From positions 1-64,000 of the forward strand of contig SLPX01000154.1 in the NCBI GenBank assembly GCA_007131745.1: a DNA stretch of 64,000 nt, in the 5' to 3' direction. Origin of the DNA: Myxococcales bacterium. GTDB lineage: Bacteria > Myxococcota > Polyangia > HGW-17 > SLPX01. The notes under the pieces were generated by a model. That model ran no database searches. It saw nothing but the letters and a program-made list of their open reading frames with translations, and was not told where the DNA came from. Position 1 is the stretch's first letter. Each line of letters begins with the position of its first letter. The position numbers and the translations under genes are program-made. Shown here piece by piece: positions 17,616-25,358 of this stretch.

Positions 17616-18818
17616 TCAGTGTGTCGAAGTGAAACTATTCGCAGCGCTCAGCCTGTTTTCCAGGAACGCTATGAATTTTTCCGCCCTGGCATCCCAAGTC
17701 AGCTCTTTGCCGGTTTCAAATGCACCTTTTCCGAGGCGCTTTCGAAGAACTTCGTCGTTTACTATGTTCTTCAGTTTATCTACAGCTTCGCGGGAATCTC
17801 CGGGAGTCGCCAGAAGACAGTTCTCTCCGTGACGGAGAAGCTCAGATGTGTCAGGTAATTTAGGCGCCAGAATTGGTCGGCCTGAGCCGAGGTATGAAAA
17901 GGTCTTTATGGGTAACACCGTGTTACCCTTCTTTTCCAGCGGCGCACTTGTGGGCGGAATGAGCAAAACATCTGCTGCATAAAGAAACACGGAAAGCTTT
18001 TTGGGATCCACTCTTTGACTTCGGTAGATATTGATTATGTTCCTGGTTGCAGCAGTTCGTTCCAACCAGGACCGGTCGCGGCGGTGGGTAGCGCCGACAA
18101 AAACAAAAGTGATTTCCGGGCACAATTCCGCCATGTCCAACAAAATGTTCATACCCTTGTCGGGATCTATGCGACCCGTGTATACTGCGACAGGACCTGG
18201 AAAAACCCAACCGAACTCCCGATGCAGTATCGAACGAGCTTCCTCCCTTGAAAGTTTCGGTTCCAAATCTTGTTCATCGTATCCGTTATGAATCACTTCC
18301 ACCGTGGAAGGTTCAATGCCGGCTTCCAGCATATTGTCTTTTGCCAGCTTTGAATGAGTCACGACTCCCAGAAACCGGGGATTCTGCGTGCACGCTACCA
18401 TGGACGACCTGAGAAAGGGGTATTGCTTCGCCAGCAGCCGGTAAGTTTCAAACACTACCGGCTGAGCAGTGGCCAGCCCCAGCAGTACCGGGAGGAAGTT
18501 CCTCGTGTATAAAACATCATAGTCCGACAGATAAGTGACCAACGGACCCGCTATTCCATGTGAAATCTTGTGAAAACGGGCGGAGGTGGGCATCCAAGAA
18601 GTGATTTGACGCAAACCGTAGAAACCGGAAACGCAATAGTAATCGTTTATGAGTTGCCTGCGTTGTTCCGCATCCATCCCGAATGTTTGCCACATGCGGG
18701 GCAGGACGAGATCAATGGTGACGCCTTTGCGGGCCACTGCCGACGCTGTTTTTATGACCTGCTGTGTGTTCGCATTGGCTGAAGGAAACCGATCATCACA
18801 TATGCACGCAATTTTCAT
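17616..18818 (-). CDS. GT4-type glycosyltransferase
   Basis: This 400-residue GT-B glycosyltransferase has an N-terminal Rossmann half (CICDDRFPSANANTQQV). The C-terminal half carries VYTGRIDPDKGMNILLDMAEL and PIKTFSYLGSGRPILAPKLPDTSELL, where family members bind the nucleotide-sugar. It would add a sugar to a lipid or growing glycan at the cytoplasmic membrane. The acceptor is unknown, because the neighbours (thiolase, PEGA protein) give no polysaccharide context. The usual Glu of the E-x7-E motif appears shifted or weak, with KTFSYLG in place of E..A.G. Confidence 0.82.
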   Translation of the reverse strand: MKIACICDDRFPSANANTQQVIKTASAVARKGVTIDLVLPRMWQTFGMDAEQRRQLINDYYCVSGFYGLRQITSWMPTSARFHKISHGIAGPLVTYLSDYDVLYTRNFLPVLLGLATAQPVVFETYRLLAKQYPFLRSSMVACTQNPRFLGVVTHSKLAKDNMLEAGIEPSTVEVIHNGYDEQDLEPKLSREEARSILHREFGWVFPGPVAVYTGRIDPDKGMNILLDMAELCPEITFVFVGATHRRDRSWLERTAATRNIINIYRSQRVDPKKLSVFLYAADVLLIPPTSAPLEKKGNTVLPIKTFSYLGSGRPILAPKLPDTSELLRHGENCLLATPGDSREAVDKLKNIVNDEVLRKRLGKGAFETGKELTWDARAEKFIAFLENRLSAANSFTSTH

Positions 18819-18878
18819 GAATAATACTCGAATGGCAGCAGTGCTGTTTCGCAGACCGTGATGTTGAGTTCGTTATTC

Positions 18879-19865
18879 TCAGCGCCTGAACACCACGTTT
18901 ACGGCAGCTCCTCGATCAGTAATCGACGGTATAACGTTGACTGTCCCTTCACCGGGTATGATTCTCTGTGTCGGTTTTCTCCATTCCGTGAATATGGCAA
19001 GGACGGTTGCTCCAACTGCAAATCCAGCGGAAACACCCCACATGGCGTTTGTAACTCGTCTCATGGTATTTCCCTTGTCCATGGTGGACCTGGTCGGATT
19101 ATCTTCATAATCCTTGCGCAGAGAGTTTGTCTTGAAGCCGGTTCCTCCCGCCACTCCCGCTGCAACCACCGCAAGTCCGGCTGTAGCGGTAAAATAGGCC
19201 CAGTGCAAACCCCGAGACGGAGGCTCTTCCACTATGGGCGGTCTTACGGGATCAGGAACCGGGTCGGGACGAGGCTGGGGTTCCGGATCGGGACGAGGTT
19301 CAGGTTCGGTTCCCGGCAATTCGGTTAGCTCCCATATTTTTTCGATACCCGGCTCCGCGTCCATTTCATTTTTTGCCACGGTTTTACCTCCATGCCTTAT
19401 CTCGACCATCCTCATGCCGGTTTCAACAACGATTTCCACGTGGCCTGAACCCTCGTCCCGGCCGTCTACGTAAATACGGGCTTCCTCGCTCGGAACTCTT
19501 ATTATCAGCACTCCCACCGATTGCTGCATTTTCCTGAGAAGTGGTGGAATTTTCCGTCGTTCAGGTTCCGAAGCCGCCCTCAGAAATTTGCGTAAATGAG
19601 TCACGGCTCTCACGGGTTCGTTCAACCTGGCATAGGAAAAAGCAATATTGAAATGGATTTCCCTGCGTCCCCAGAATTGATAGGCTTTTTCAAACGCTTC
19701 CACCGCCTGGGAAAACCTTCCACGGCGGAAAAGCTTTTCCCCCCGAGAGAAATAGCGCCTGGCCTGGACCTTATCCTCTTCGGAAGGTTCGTCTCCCACC
19801 GGTGCTGCGGAAACGGATGAAGCCAACATGAAAGTAGCGAAAACCATTGAAATGATCTTTAGCAT
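18879..19865 (-). CDS. Exported TPR-PEGA protein with C-terminal membrane helices
   Basis: The 328-residue protein has a cleavable signal (FATFMLASSVSAAP). TPR-like repeats lie at about residues 30-105 (RRYFSRGEKLFRRGRFSQAVEAFEKAY). A PEGA-like beta domain lies at about 112-170 (VLIIRVPSEEARIYVDGRDEG). A Pro-Glu-Pro-Asp linker follows, then two hydrophobic segments near the C-terminus. PEGA domains are common in myxobacterial envelope proteins. The gene begins 13 bases after the kinase gene ends, so the two form an operon, and the protein could be a partner or target of that kinase (inference). Confidence 0.72.
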   Translation of the reverse strand: MLKIISMVFATFMLASSVSAAPVGDEPSEEDKVQARRYFSRGEKLFRRGRFSQAVEAFEKAYQFWGRREIHFNIAFSYARLNEPVRAVTHLRKFLRAASEPERRKIPPLLRKMQQSVGVLIIRVPSEEARIYVDGRDEGSGHVEIVVETGMRMVEIRHGGKTVAKNEMDAEPGIEKIWELTELPGTEPEPRPDPEPQPRPDPVPDPVRPPIVEEPPSRGLHWAYFTATAGLAVVAAGVAGGTGFKTNSLRKDYEDNPTRSTMDKGNTMRRVTNAMWGVSAGFAVGATVLAIFTEWRKPTQRIIPGEGTVNVIPSITDRGAAVNVVFRR

Positions 19866-19878
19866 GATTGAATCTCCA

Positions 19879-21618
19879 TCATTCGGGCAACGTAAGGAGG
19901 TCGTCCCTTGGTTTTTTCACCGGTCTCGGTTTTCGGGTCAACGTCAACATCATCTCTTTGTTTTCGACCGGAACCAAAGTAATTTTTTCTTCCCGATAGC
20001 CGGGTGCGGTGACAACCAATTCTTCCTGTTCTTCAGAATGATTCACCACCTTCTGGAAAATTGAACCTTTATACTCTTTTCCCCTGAAATAAACCGTGGG
20101 CGAAGCGCCTTGAGGCATCACCACCACCCTGATGGTGACGGTCTTGGGCTTCTCTTCTTTCGGCTCGGGTTTTTCCGGTTCCGGATCCGGTTCCGGTTTC
20201 GGCTCCGGTTTAGGTTCGACTTTTTCGACTGTAACCGGTTTTGGATGTTTGATCATCTCAGTCCGATCTTTTTCACGGAAAATGAGCAGCAGAACCATGA
20301 CCACAAGGGCTGCAACCAGTGCAACCGCCGCCACGATGGCTCCCTTCAGAAAAGGTGACAGCACAACGGTCGCACTAGTTGATCCAATGCCGGATGTCTC
20401 GGGCGCCTCTAGGGTCGTGGAAGTACCCGACATGCCGAAGCCTCTCATTGGCGGGTTCTGGATGTTGGTCTCCGATGCCCTGCTGATCTGTTCATCTTTC
20501 AGTTTCTTCCTGTGGTAGAAAAGATTCTCCATAATCTTTCCCACCTGTTTACGACCCACCAAGTAACCCTGAGCCACGAGGAGTTTATTCAAATCATCTT
20601 CCAGTTCCTCAGCTGTTTGATAGCGCTTGTCAATGTCGGTTGCCAGCGCTTTGAGCATTATTCTTTCCAGCGGTTCGGGAATATCCGGGCGGATAGACCG
20701 CGGCATGGGAATGTTTCCCTCCTTGATTCTTATCAAGGCGGCAGCCTCGCTTTCTTCCCGAAAGAGCCGTTTCAGGCAGACCGACTCAAATAAAACAATG
20801 CCGAGGGAAAAAACATCGGAACGCCGATCCAGTCTCCGGCCCGTAGTCTGTTCCGGCGACATGTACGAAACCTTGCCCTTCAGCGTCCCAGCCTGTGTGT
20901 GGCTGATTCTTTCCGCTGCATACGCGATCCCGAAATCCACGATTTTTACATGGCCGTCATACGAAACGAGGATGTTTTGAGGTGATACGTCACGGTGTAC
21001 GACTCCGAGCATTTTTCCATCGGGCCCCTTCAATTCATGGGCCGCGTGCAATCCCCCGGCTGCGTCGGCTATCATTTTGGCCGCGTATTGCCACTGGAAT
21101 GTTCGTTTCTGGCGTACCGCCGACCTGAGAACGCTCGTCAAATTCTCACCGTGAACGTACTCCATTGCAATGAAATAGGAGCCGTCAATTTGTCCCATGT
21201 CGAAAATTGTAGCCACGTTTGGATGATGGATGAGAGCTGCTATGCGCGCCTCATCAAGGAACATGCCGATGAATTCCTCTTCTTCCGCAAGGTGATCATG
21301 GATCTTCTTGACTATCAAAAGCTTCTCGAATGCCTCCGGGCCCCGGATGCGGGCCAGGTACAAAGTGGCCATCCCCCCCCTTGCCATTTCCATGAGAAGC
21401 TCAAACCTGCCGAACATTCGATCTGTTTTAATGATCTTTGACTTGGGCGGTTTCAGAGCCGGAGAGTCCGAAGGTGCAATGTCCGGCTCGGATGCCGGAC
21501 TCGGTTCGGTCGGCCTTTCTTTCGACCTTTTCAGAAGTTCGGCAACCCCTTTGTCCGGGCCGGCATGCTTGCCCGAACCCGGTGTCGGAGGGGGAATAGG
21601 TGGTGGACGCCTCGTCAT
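19879..21618 (-). CDS. Transmembrane Ser/Thr protein kinase with PEGA-like extracytoplasmic domain
   Basis: The 579-residue protein starts with a Pro-rich cytoplasmic tail. The Hanks-type kinase domain covers about residues 70-340: glycine loop, ATP-binding Lys104, catalytic HRD 208-210 (HRDVSPQN) and DFG 228-230. A single helix (AIVAAVALVAALVVMVLL) follows. Then come a Lys-Pro-Glu-Pro repeat linker and a C-terminal beta region (VVVMPQGASPTVYFRGKEYKG) that resembles a PEGA domain. All catalytic residues are present. It probably senses the envelope and phosphorylates cytoplasmic targets. The downstream TPR-PEGA gene is in the same operon. Confidence 0.9.
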   Translation of the reverse strand: MTRRPPPIPPPTPGSGKHAGPDKGVAELLKRSKERPTEPSPASEPDIAPSDSPALKPPKSKIIKTDRMFGRFELLMEMARGGMATLYLARIRGPEAFEKLLIVKKIHDHLAEEEEFIGMFLDEARIAALIHHPNVATIFDMGQIDGSYFIAMEYVHGENLTSVLRSAVRQKRTFQWQYAAKMIADAAGGLHAAHELKGPDGKMLGVVHRDVSPQNILVSYDGHVKIVDFGIAYAAERISHTQAGTLKGKVSYMSPEQTTGRRLDRRSDVFSLGIVLFESVCLKRLFREESEAAALIRIKEGNIPMPRSIRPDIPEPLERIMLKALATDIDKRYQTAEELEDDLNKLLVAQGYLVGRKQVGKIMENLFYHRKKLKDEQISRASETNIQNPPMRGFGMSGTSTTLEAPETSGIGSTSATVVLSPFLKGAIVAAVALVAALVVMVLLLIFREKDRTEMIKHPKPVTVEKVEPKPEPKPEPDPEPEKPEPKEEKPKTVTIRVVVMPQGASPTVYFRGKEYKGSIFQKVVNHSEEQEELVVTAPGYREEKITLVPVENKEMMLTLTRKPRPVKKPRDDLLTLPE

Positions 21619-21664
21619 ATATTTCTCCCGTTGAATTCTGATCTCATTTCATGACAGACAGGCA

Positions 21665-23308
21665 CTAGTCGATCTCTACTGCATAATAAATGGCCACCGC
21701 CAAATTGACGAAATCACCCGGATCCTGTGGGCATGTTCCGGGCGCAGCTTGGAAAAGCAGGAGTTCCCGTTCCGGGTGACAAGCTTCCTCAGTCAGTTCA
21801 CCGTCTGCTGTACACGCCCACAATTGCCGGTTGCCCGTGTTGCTGTCCAATATAAAATCAGTGGCCGAGTATTCATTGTCCACCTGGCATGTCACGTAAG
21901 ATATGCCTCCACCTGGTTCATCCTTCAACATCCAAAAACCATCGACTGTTCTTACTCCGTACAACGTGGTTCCGTGGTTTGTAGCATTGAAAACCTGGCC
22001 GTCTTCTTCGAAATCCGCGGTTGATTCCGGATTCAAGGTTGCGTCTCCCAGCAGGGTCCAAGGATCGGTGTTTGTGTCCCAATACCGGACGCGAAGGGTT
22101 CTGACCTCTCCCAGGCAGTTGTTCTCCCAATCGTTCATCACATCGCTTTCGGGCGTGTTTTCAAAACCCGCGCATTGGACGAATCCAGGGGGCGGATTCT
22201 TGTCCACGAACGCTGCGGCGATGTTTTTGGTGCTTACATTGCAGTCAATTGTGGAAGTATTCGAACATGTAATCATGCATGAATCATTGCAGCCTTTTGT
22301 AGGGTCGGGGTTCGGGCCGTGGTCGCATTCTTCATCTCCCACCACTATCCCGTCGCCGCAAATCGGCACGCATACGCTAGGTTCGCCCGAGCAACTCCAC
22401 CCTTCTTCTATCGTGCAATCCGAACTGCAACCGTCGCCGCTTTGGGTGTTTCCGTCGTCGCACTCTTCGTCACCCTCGACAATGCCGTTTCCGCAAAGTG
22501 ACTCCGAGCATACGCTCGGTTCTCCTTCGCAATGCCAGCCGTCTTCAACCTTGCAGTTCGAACTGCAACCGTCGCCGTCATCGGTGTTTCCGTCGTCGCA
22601 CTCTTCATCACCCTCTATTATTCCGTCACCACACACCGTTTCGCGGCACTGCGACGGTTCTCCCTCGCAAACCCAACCCGATTCGACTCTGCACAGTGAA
22701 CTGCAACCGTCGCCGTTATCGGTGTTACCGTCGTCACATTCTTCATCGCCGCGGATCAATCCATCACCGCATATCGGATTGCAAATACTGGGTTCGCTGA
22801 AACATTCCCATCCCGACTCGATCCTACATACATGGTTGCAACCGTCGCCGCTTTCTGTGTTTCCATCGTCGCATTCCTCGTTTCCCACGATAATGCCGTC
22901 GCCGCATATCGGGTTGCAGACGCTGGGCTCACCCGTACAATTCCAGCCCTCCTCAATTCTGCAACCAGAGCTGCAACCGTCGCCGGGAGAGGTGTTACCG
23001 TCGTCGCATTCTTCATTCCCGCGGATCAGGCCGTCGCCGCACACGGTGACGCACACGCTGGGTTCCCCGGTACATTCCCAGCCCTGTTCTATCCTACACG
23101 TAGCGCTGCATCCGTCACCGGACAATGTGTTTCCGTCGTCGCACTCTTCCCCCGGTTCAATGATTCCGTTTCCGCAAACCGAATCTCCTTCCAGCCATGA
23201 TTCAGGAAACGAAGTGGTACAAGTTATCAGGAACACCCCCAACGACGCCATGCAGAAAAAAAATAGAACCCTTTCAAAACGTATTTTCGGTAATCTCAGC
23301 ATGCTCAA
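21665..23308 (-). CDS. Lipoprotein with Myxococcus-type Cys-rich repeats
   Basis: This 547-residue predicted lipoprotein has a signal ending FLITC (Cys30). Residues about 45-316 are six near-identical 45-46-residue repeats of CGDGxxxGxEECDDGNTxxGDGCSxxCxIExGWxCxGEPSVC, followed by a degenerate seventh. This is the DUF4215/Myxococcus cysteine-rich repeat. The C-terminal 200 residues are a non-repeat domain rich in aromatic residues and Cys that I do not recognise. The role is probably structural or adhesive at the cell surface. The divergent TetR gene shares its upstream region. Confidence 0.8.
   Translation of the reverse strand: MSMLRLPKIRFERVLFFFCMASLGVFLITCTTSFPESWLEGDSVCGNGIIEPGEECDDGNTLSGDGCSATCRIEQGWECTGEPSVCVTVCGDGLIRGNEECDDGNTSPGDGCSSGCRIEEGWNCTGEPSVCNPICGDGIIVGNEECDDGNTESGDGCNHVCRIESGWECFSEPSICNPICGDGLIRGDEECDDGNTDNGDGCSSLCRVESGWVCEGEPSQCRETVCGDGIIEGDEECDDGNTDDGDGCSSNCKVEDGWHCEGEPSVCSESLCGNGIVEGDEECDDGNTQSGDGCSSDCTIEEGWSCSGEPSVCVPICGDGIVVGDEECDHGPNPDPTKGCNDSCMITCSNTSTIDCNVSTKNIAAAFVDKNPPPGFVQCAGFENTPESDVMNDWENNCLGEVRTLRVRYWDTNTDPWTLLGDATLNPESTADFEEDGQVFNATNHGTTLYGVRTVDGFWMLKDEPGGGISYVTCQVDNEYSATDFILDSNTGNRQLWACTADGELTEEACHPERELLLFQAAPGTCPQDPGDFVNLAVAIYYAVEID
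22274..23176 (-). repeat. Tandem DNA repeats coding for the Cys-rich units
   Basis: About 135-138-base units, a multiple of three, repeat six to seven times. GTCGTCGCACTCTTC-like blocks recur at each unit on the plus strand. The repeats keep the other frames open too, which creates a long false antisense reading frame. Confidence 0.75.
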
Positions 23309-23465
23309 CTACTCCCATGCCACAATGCAATCCTGTTGCTTCCCCGTTTACTCTTTATGGTTCGGGGATAAACCAACGCATTTGCAATCTATATACTAAC
23401 ACTTACTGTTCAAATTACCATTTTTTAAGGACGAATTCCAGATGATCGTTTTGAAAATAAAGGGG

Positions 23466-23494
23466 TTGACTATTACAAATCAGAGACACATAAT
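23466..23494 (+). promoter_or_regulatory. Promoter of the TetR-RND efflux operon
   Basis: TTGACT (23466-23471) and CATAAT (23489-23494) are spaced 17 bases apart, about 85 bases before the TetR start codon. The likely operator begins right after the -10 box. Confidence 0.6.
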
Positions 23495-23510
23495 GTAAGT
23501 AAACACTTAC
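23495..23510. promoter_or_regulatory. Likely TetR-family operator palindrome
   Basis: GTAAGT-AAAC-ACTTAC is a perfect 6-bp inverted repeat with a four-base spacer, lying directly downstream of the -10 box. The ten bases AACACTTACT in its right half recur at 23398-23407, nearer the divergent Cys-repeat lipoprotein gene. Binding by the adjacent TetR protein is inferred from position. Confidence 0.55.
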
Positions 23511-23578
23511 TAGCTACTGGTTTTTTTGAATGATTTATTGGTTGAACGAAAACCACAACAAGAAAATGGAGAAAATGA

Positions 23579-24166
23579 ATGGTACGGCTCAGTGGAGAAA
23601 AAAGAAGACGCCAGCTTGCCGGCAAAACACTTGACATCATAGCTGAAAAGGGATTGCGAAAATTTACGGTCGCCGAACTGGCCGCGGCTGCGTCTATCTC
23701 CGAGGGCGCGATTTTCCGGCATTTCAAAAGCAAGGAAGAGATAGTTGAAGCTGCGATAGAAAGCATGGAAGAAGTGCTTTTCCAAGGTTTTCCGCCGAAA
23801 GACAAAGATCCCGTGGATCGCCTGGGCGCATTTTTCCAAAACAGGCTCAAATTGGTCACGGAAAACCCGAACTTAGCCGGGTTGATCTTTTCCGAGCAGC
23901 TTGTTCACGCAGCCGGAAAAAAAGGTGAGAAAAAAATCTTCGAGATGAGAAAACGCTCAAGAGAATTTGTTTTCAATTGCCTGCGTGAAGCTCATCAAAA
24001 GGGTCTGCTGTCCCGCAAGGTGAAATTCGATCATTTGTTTTTCGTGGTCTACGGAGCAATGGCAGCGATGGCATCTTTGCTTCTGGAGAGGGAGGGACAT
24101 CCCTCGGTAAAATCTCCGACTCCAACTCAACTCTGGAAAACACTGGCGGATCTCATCAGGCAATAA
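23579..24166 (+). CDS. TetR-family transcriptional regulator
   Basis: This is a 195-residue regulator with a TetR-type N-terminal helix-turn-helix (about residues 8-55, TLDIIAEKGLRKFTVAELAAAASISEGAIFRHFKSKEE). The C-terminal ligand-binding half is all-helical. It stands 13 bases ahead of the efflux genes and very likely represses the common promoter until a toxic ligand binds. Confidence 0.9.
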   Translation: MVRLSGEKRRRQLAGKTLDIIAEKGLRKFTVAELAAAASISEGAIFRHFKSKEEIVEAAIESMEEVLFQGFPPKDKDPVDRLGAFFQNRLKLVTENPNLAGLIFSEQLVHAAGKKGEKKIFEMRKRSREFVFNCLREAHQKGLLSRKVKFDHLFFVVYGAMAAMASLLLEREGHPSVKSPTPTQLWKTLADLIRQ

Positions 24167-24179
24167 GAAAGGTGGGATT

Positions 24180-25358
24180 ATGGAAAGCGCCATATGGACA
24201 CGATTGTCGCCCACAAAGCAAGTAAGCATTCACTTCTATAGAACGCTTCAACCTTTTCTTGCATCGTTGCCTGCGTTTCTGTTTGTTGCTTCCCTTGCGA
24301 CTTCTTGCAAGGAGCCCGATGCAGTTGAAAGAGAGCCACGAATCGCGGTTCGCACAGCCGAGGTTTCCACGCGGACCCTGAGACTGACCGTGGATTACAT
24401 CGGAACGGTTCATTCCGTCAAAGAAGCAAATGTATTAGCAAGAATCCCGGGCCGCGTTCTGGAAATTCCTGTGCAAGAAGGTGAAGAGATAGAGAAAGGA
24501 GATTTGTTGGCCAGGCTTGCAGCACCCGAATTATCGGCTGCTCATCGCAGGACCGGAGCTGATGTTGCAAGAGCCAGGGCTGAAAAGAATCACCTGTGCC
24601 ACTGGGCTGAAGTGCATGAAGATCTGGCAAAGACGGGAACTATTTCTCGAAACCAGGCGGATTCAAGCCGCCGGGCTTGCTCTGTCGCTGAAGCTTCTTT
24701 GGGTGCGGCTTCGGCTGCAGCGGGACAGACCGCGGCTGAGCGCGAAAAAAGCGTGGAGAGAGGACCGTTCGATGGGATAGTGTTGAAAAGATTCGTGGAA
24801 ACCGGTGAAAACATGATGCCTGGGAGACCCATATTAATGCTGGGCTCCAGGCAAAGAGAGATCAGGGCATGGGTGACGGAGGCTGACATTTACCTGGGAA
24901 TAGCTCCAGGCACTCCGGTCTTGACCCGAACCCGTTCGGGTGTTTTTCGAGCCGAAGTGACCAGGGTGGCTCCGCGGGCCGAGGGTCCGGCCCGTTTATT
25001 CGAGACGGCCGTCAACTTACCGGTCGACCCGGCCGATAATTCAGGCGGCCTCCATTTTCGCCACGGCTCTTCGATTTCACTAAGCTTCATCCTCAAGGAG
25101 GAAACCGGAACAACTGTTCCGGTTGATGCGGTATTGGAGGCGCGAAGGGATTCGCAAGAGGTTTTCGTAATCCGGGACGACCGGGCGTCCATGATTCGGG
25201 TAGAGGAAATCATGCGTGATGAAGAGTGGGCCCTGGTCCGCGGTCCTATCCGGGATGGTGATACCGTAGCGGTGTCGAACGTAACCTCACTGAGCAACGG
25301 CGCCCCTGTTTTCCCGGTGTCCCAGGTGGAGAAATCCGGGCAGGGAGAAGAACCATGA
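24180..25358 (+). CDS. RND efflux periplasmic adaptor (membrane fusion) lipoprotein
   Basis: The 392-residue protein has a long N-terminal region with a lipobox-like LATSC (Cys43). It then has the adaptor layout: barrel-sandwich half (VLARIPGRVLEIPVQEGEEIEKGDLLARL), a short alpha-hairpin, the returning lipoyl half (GPFDGIVLKRFVETGENMMPGRPI) and a beta-barrel. It links the inner-membrane pump to an outer-membrane channel. Its last bases overlap the pump gene in an ATGA junction, so translation is coupled. The start might lie further in than 24180, because 23 polar residues precede the hydrophobic signal. Confidence 0.88.
   Translation: MESAIWTRLSPTKQVSIHFYRTLQPFLASLPAFLFVASLATSCKEPDAVEREPRIAVRTAEVSTRTLRLTVDYIGTVHSVKEANVLARIPGRVLEIPVQEGEEIEKGDLLARLAAPELSAAHRRTGADVARARAEKNHLCHWAEVHEDLAKTGTISRNQADSSRRACSVAEASLGAASAAAGQTAAEREKSVERGPFDGIVLKRFVETGENMMPGRPILMLGSRQREIRAWVTEADIYLGIAPGTPVLTRTRSGVFRAEVTRVAPRAEGPARLFETAVNLPVDPADNSGGLHFRHGSSISLSFILKEETGTTVPVDAVLEARRDSQEVFVIRDDRASMIRVEEIMRDEEWALVRGPIRDGDTVAVSNVTSLSNGAPVFPVSQVEKSGQGEEP

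Noticed and set aside
22274..23176. CRISPR-like regular repeats
   Set aside because: The units are about 135 bases, in frame and code for a known Cys-rich protein repeat. There are no spacers and no cas genes.
21903..23399. Long rightward reading frame of 498 codons
   Set aside because: It lies antisense to the Cys-repeat lipoprotein gene. Repeat units that are multiples of three keep the opposite frame open; its protein is Ser/Pro-rich low complexity with no start signal.
24221..24235. Second TetR-like operator resembling GTAAG...CACTT
   Set aside because: It lies inside the start of the adaptor gene and has only a partial match with a different spacing.
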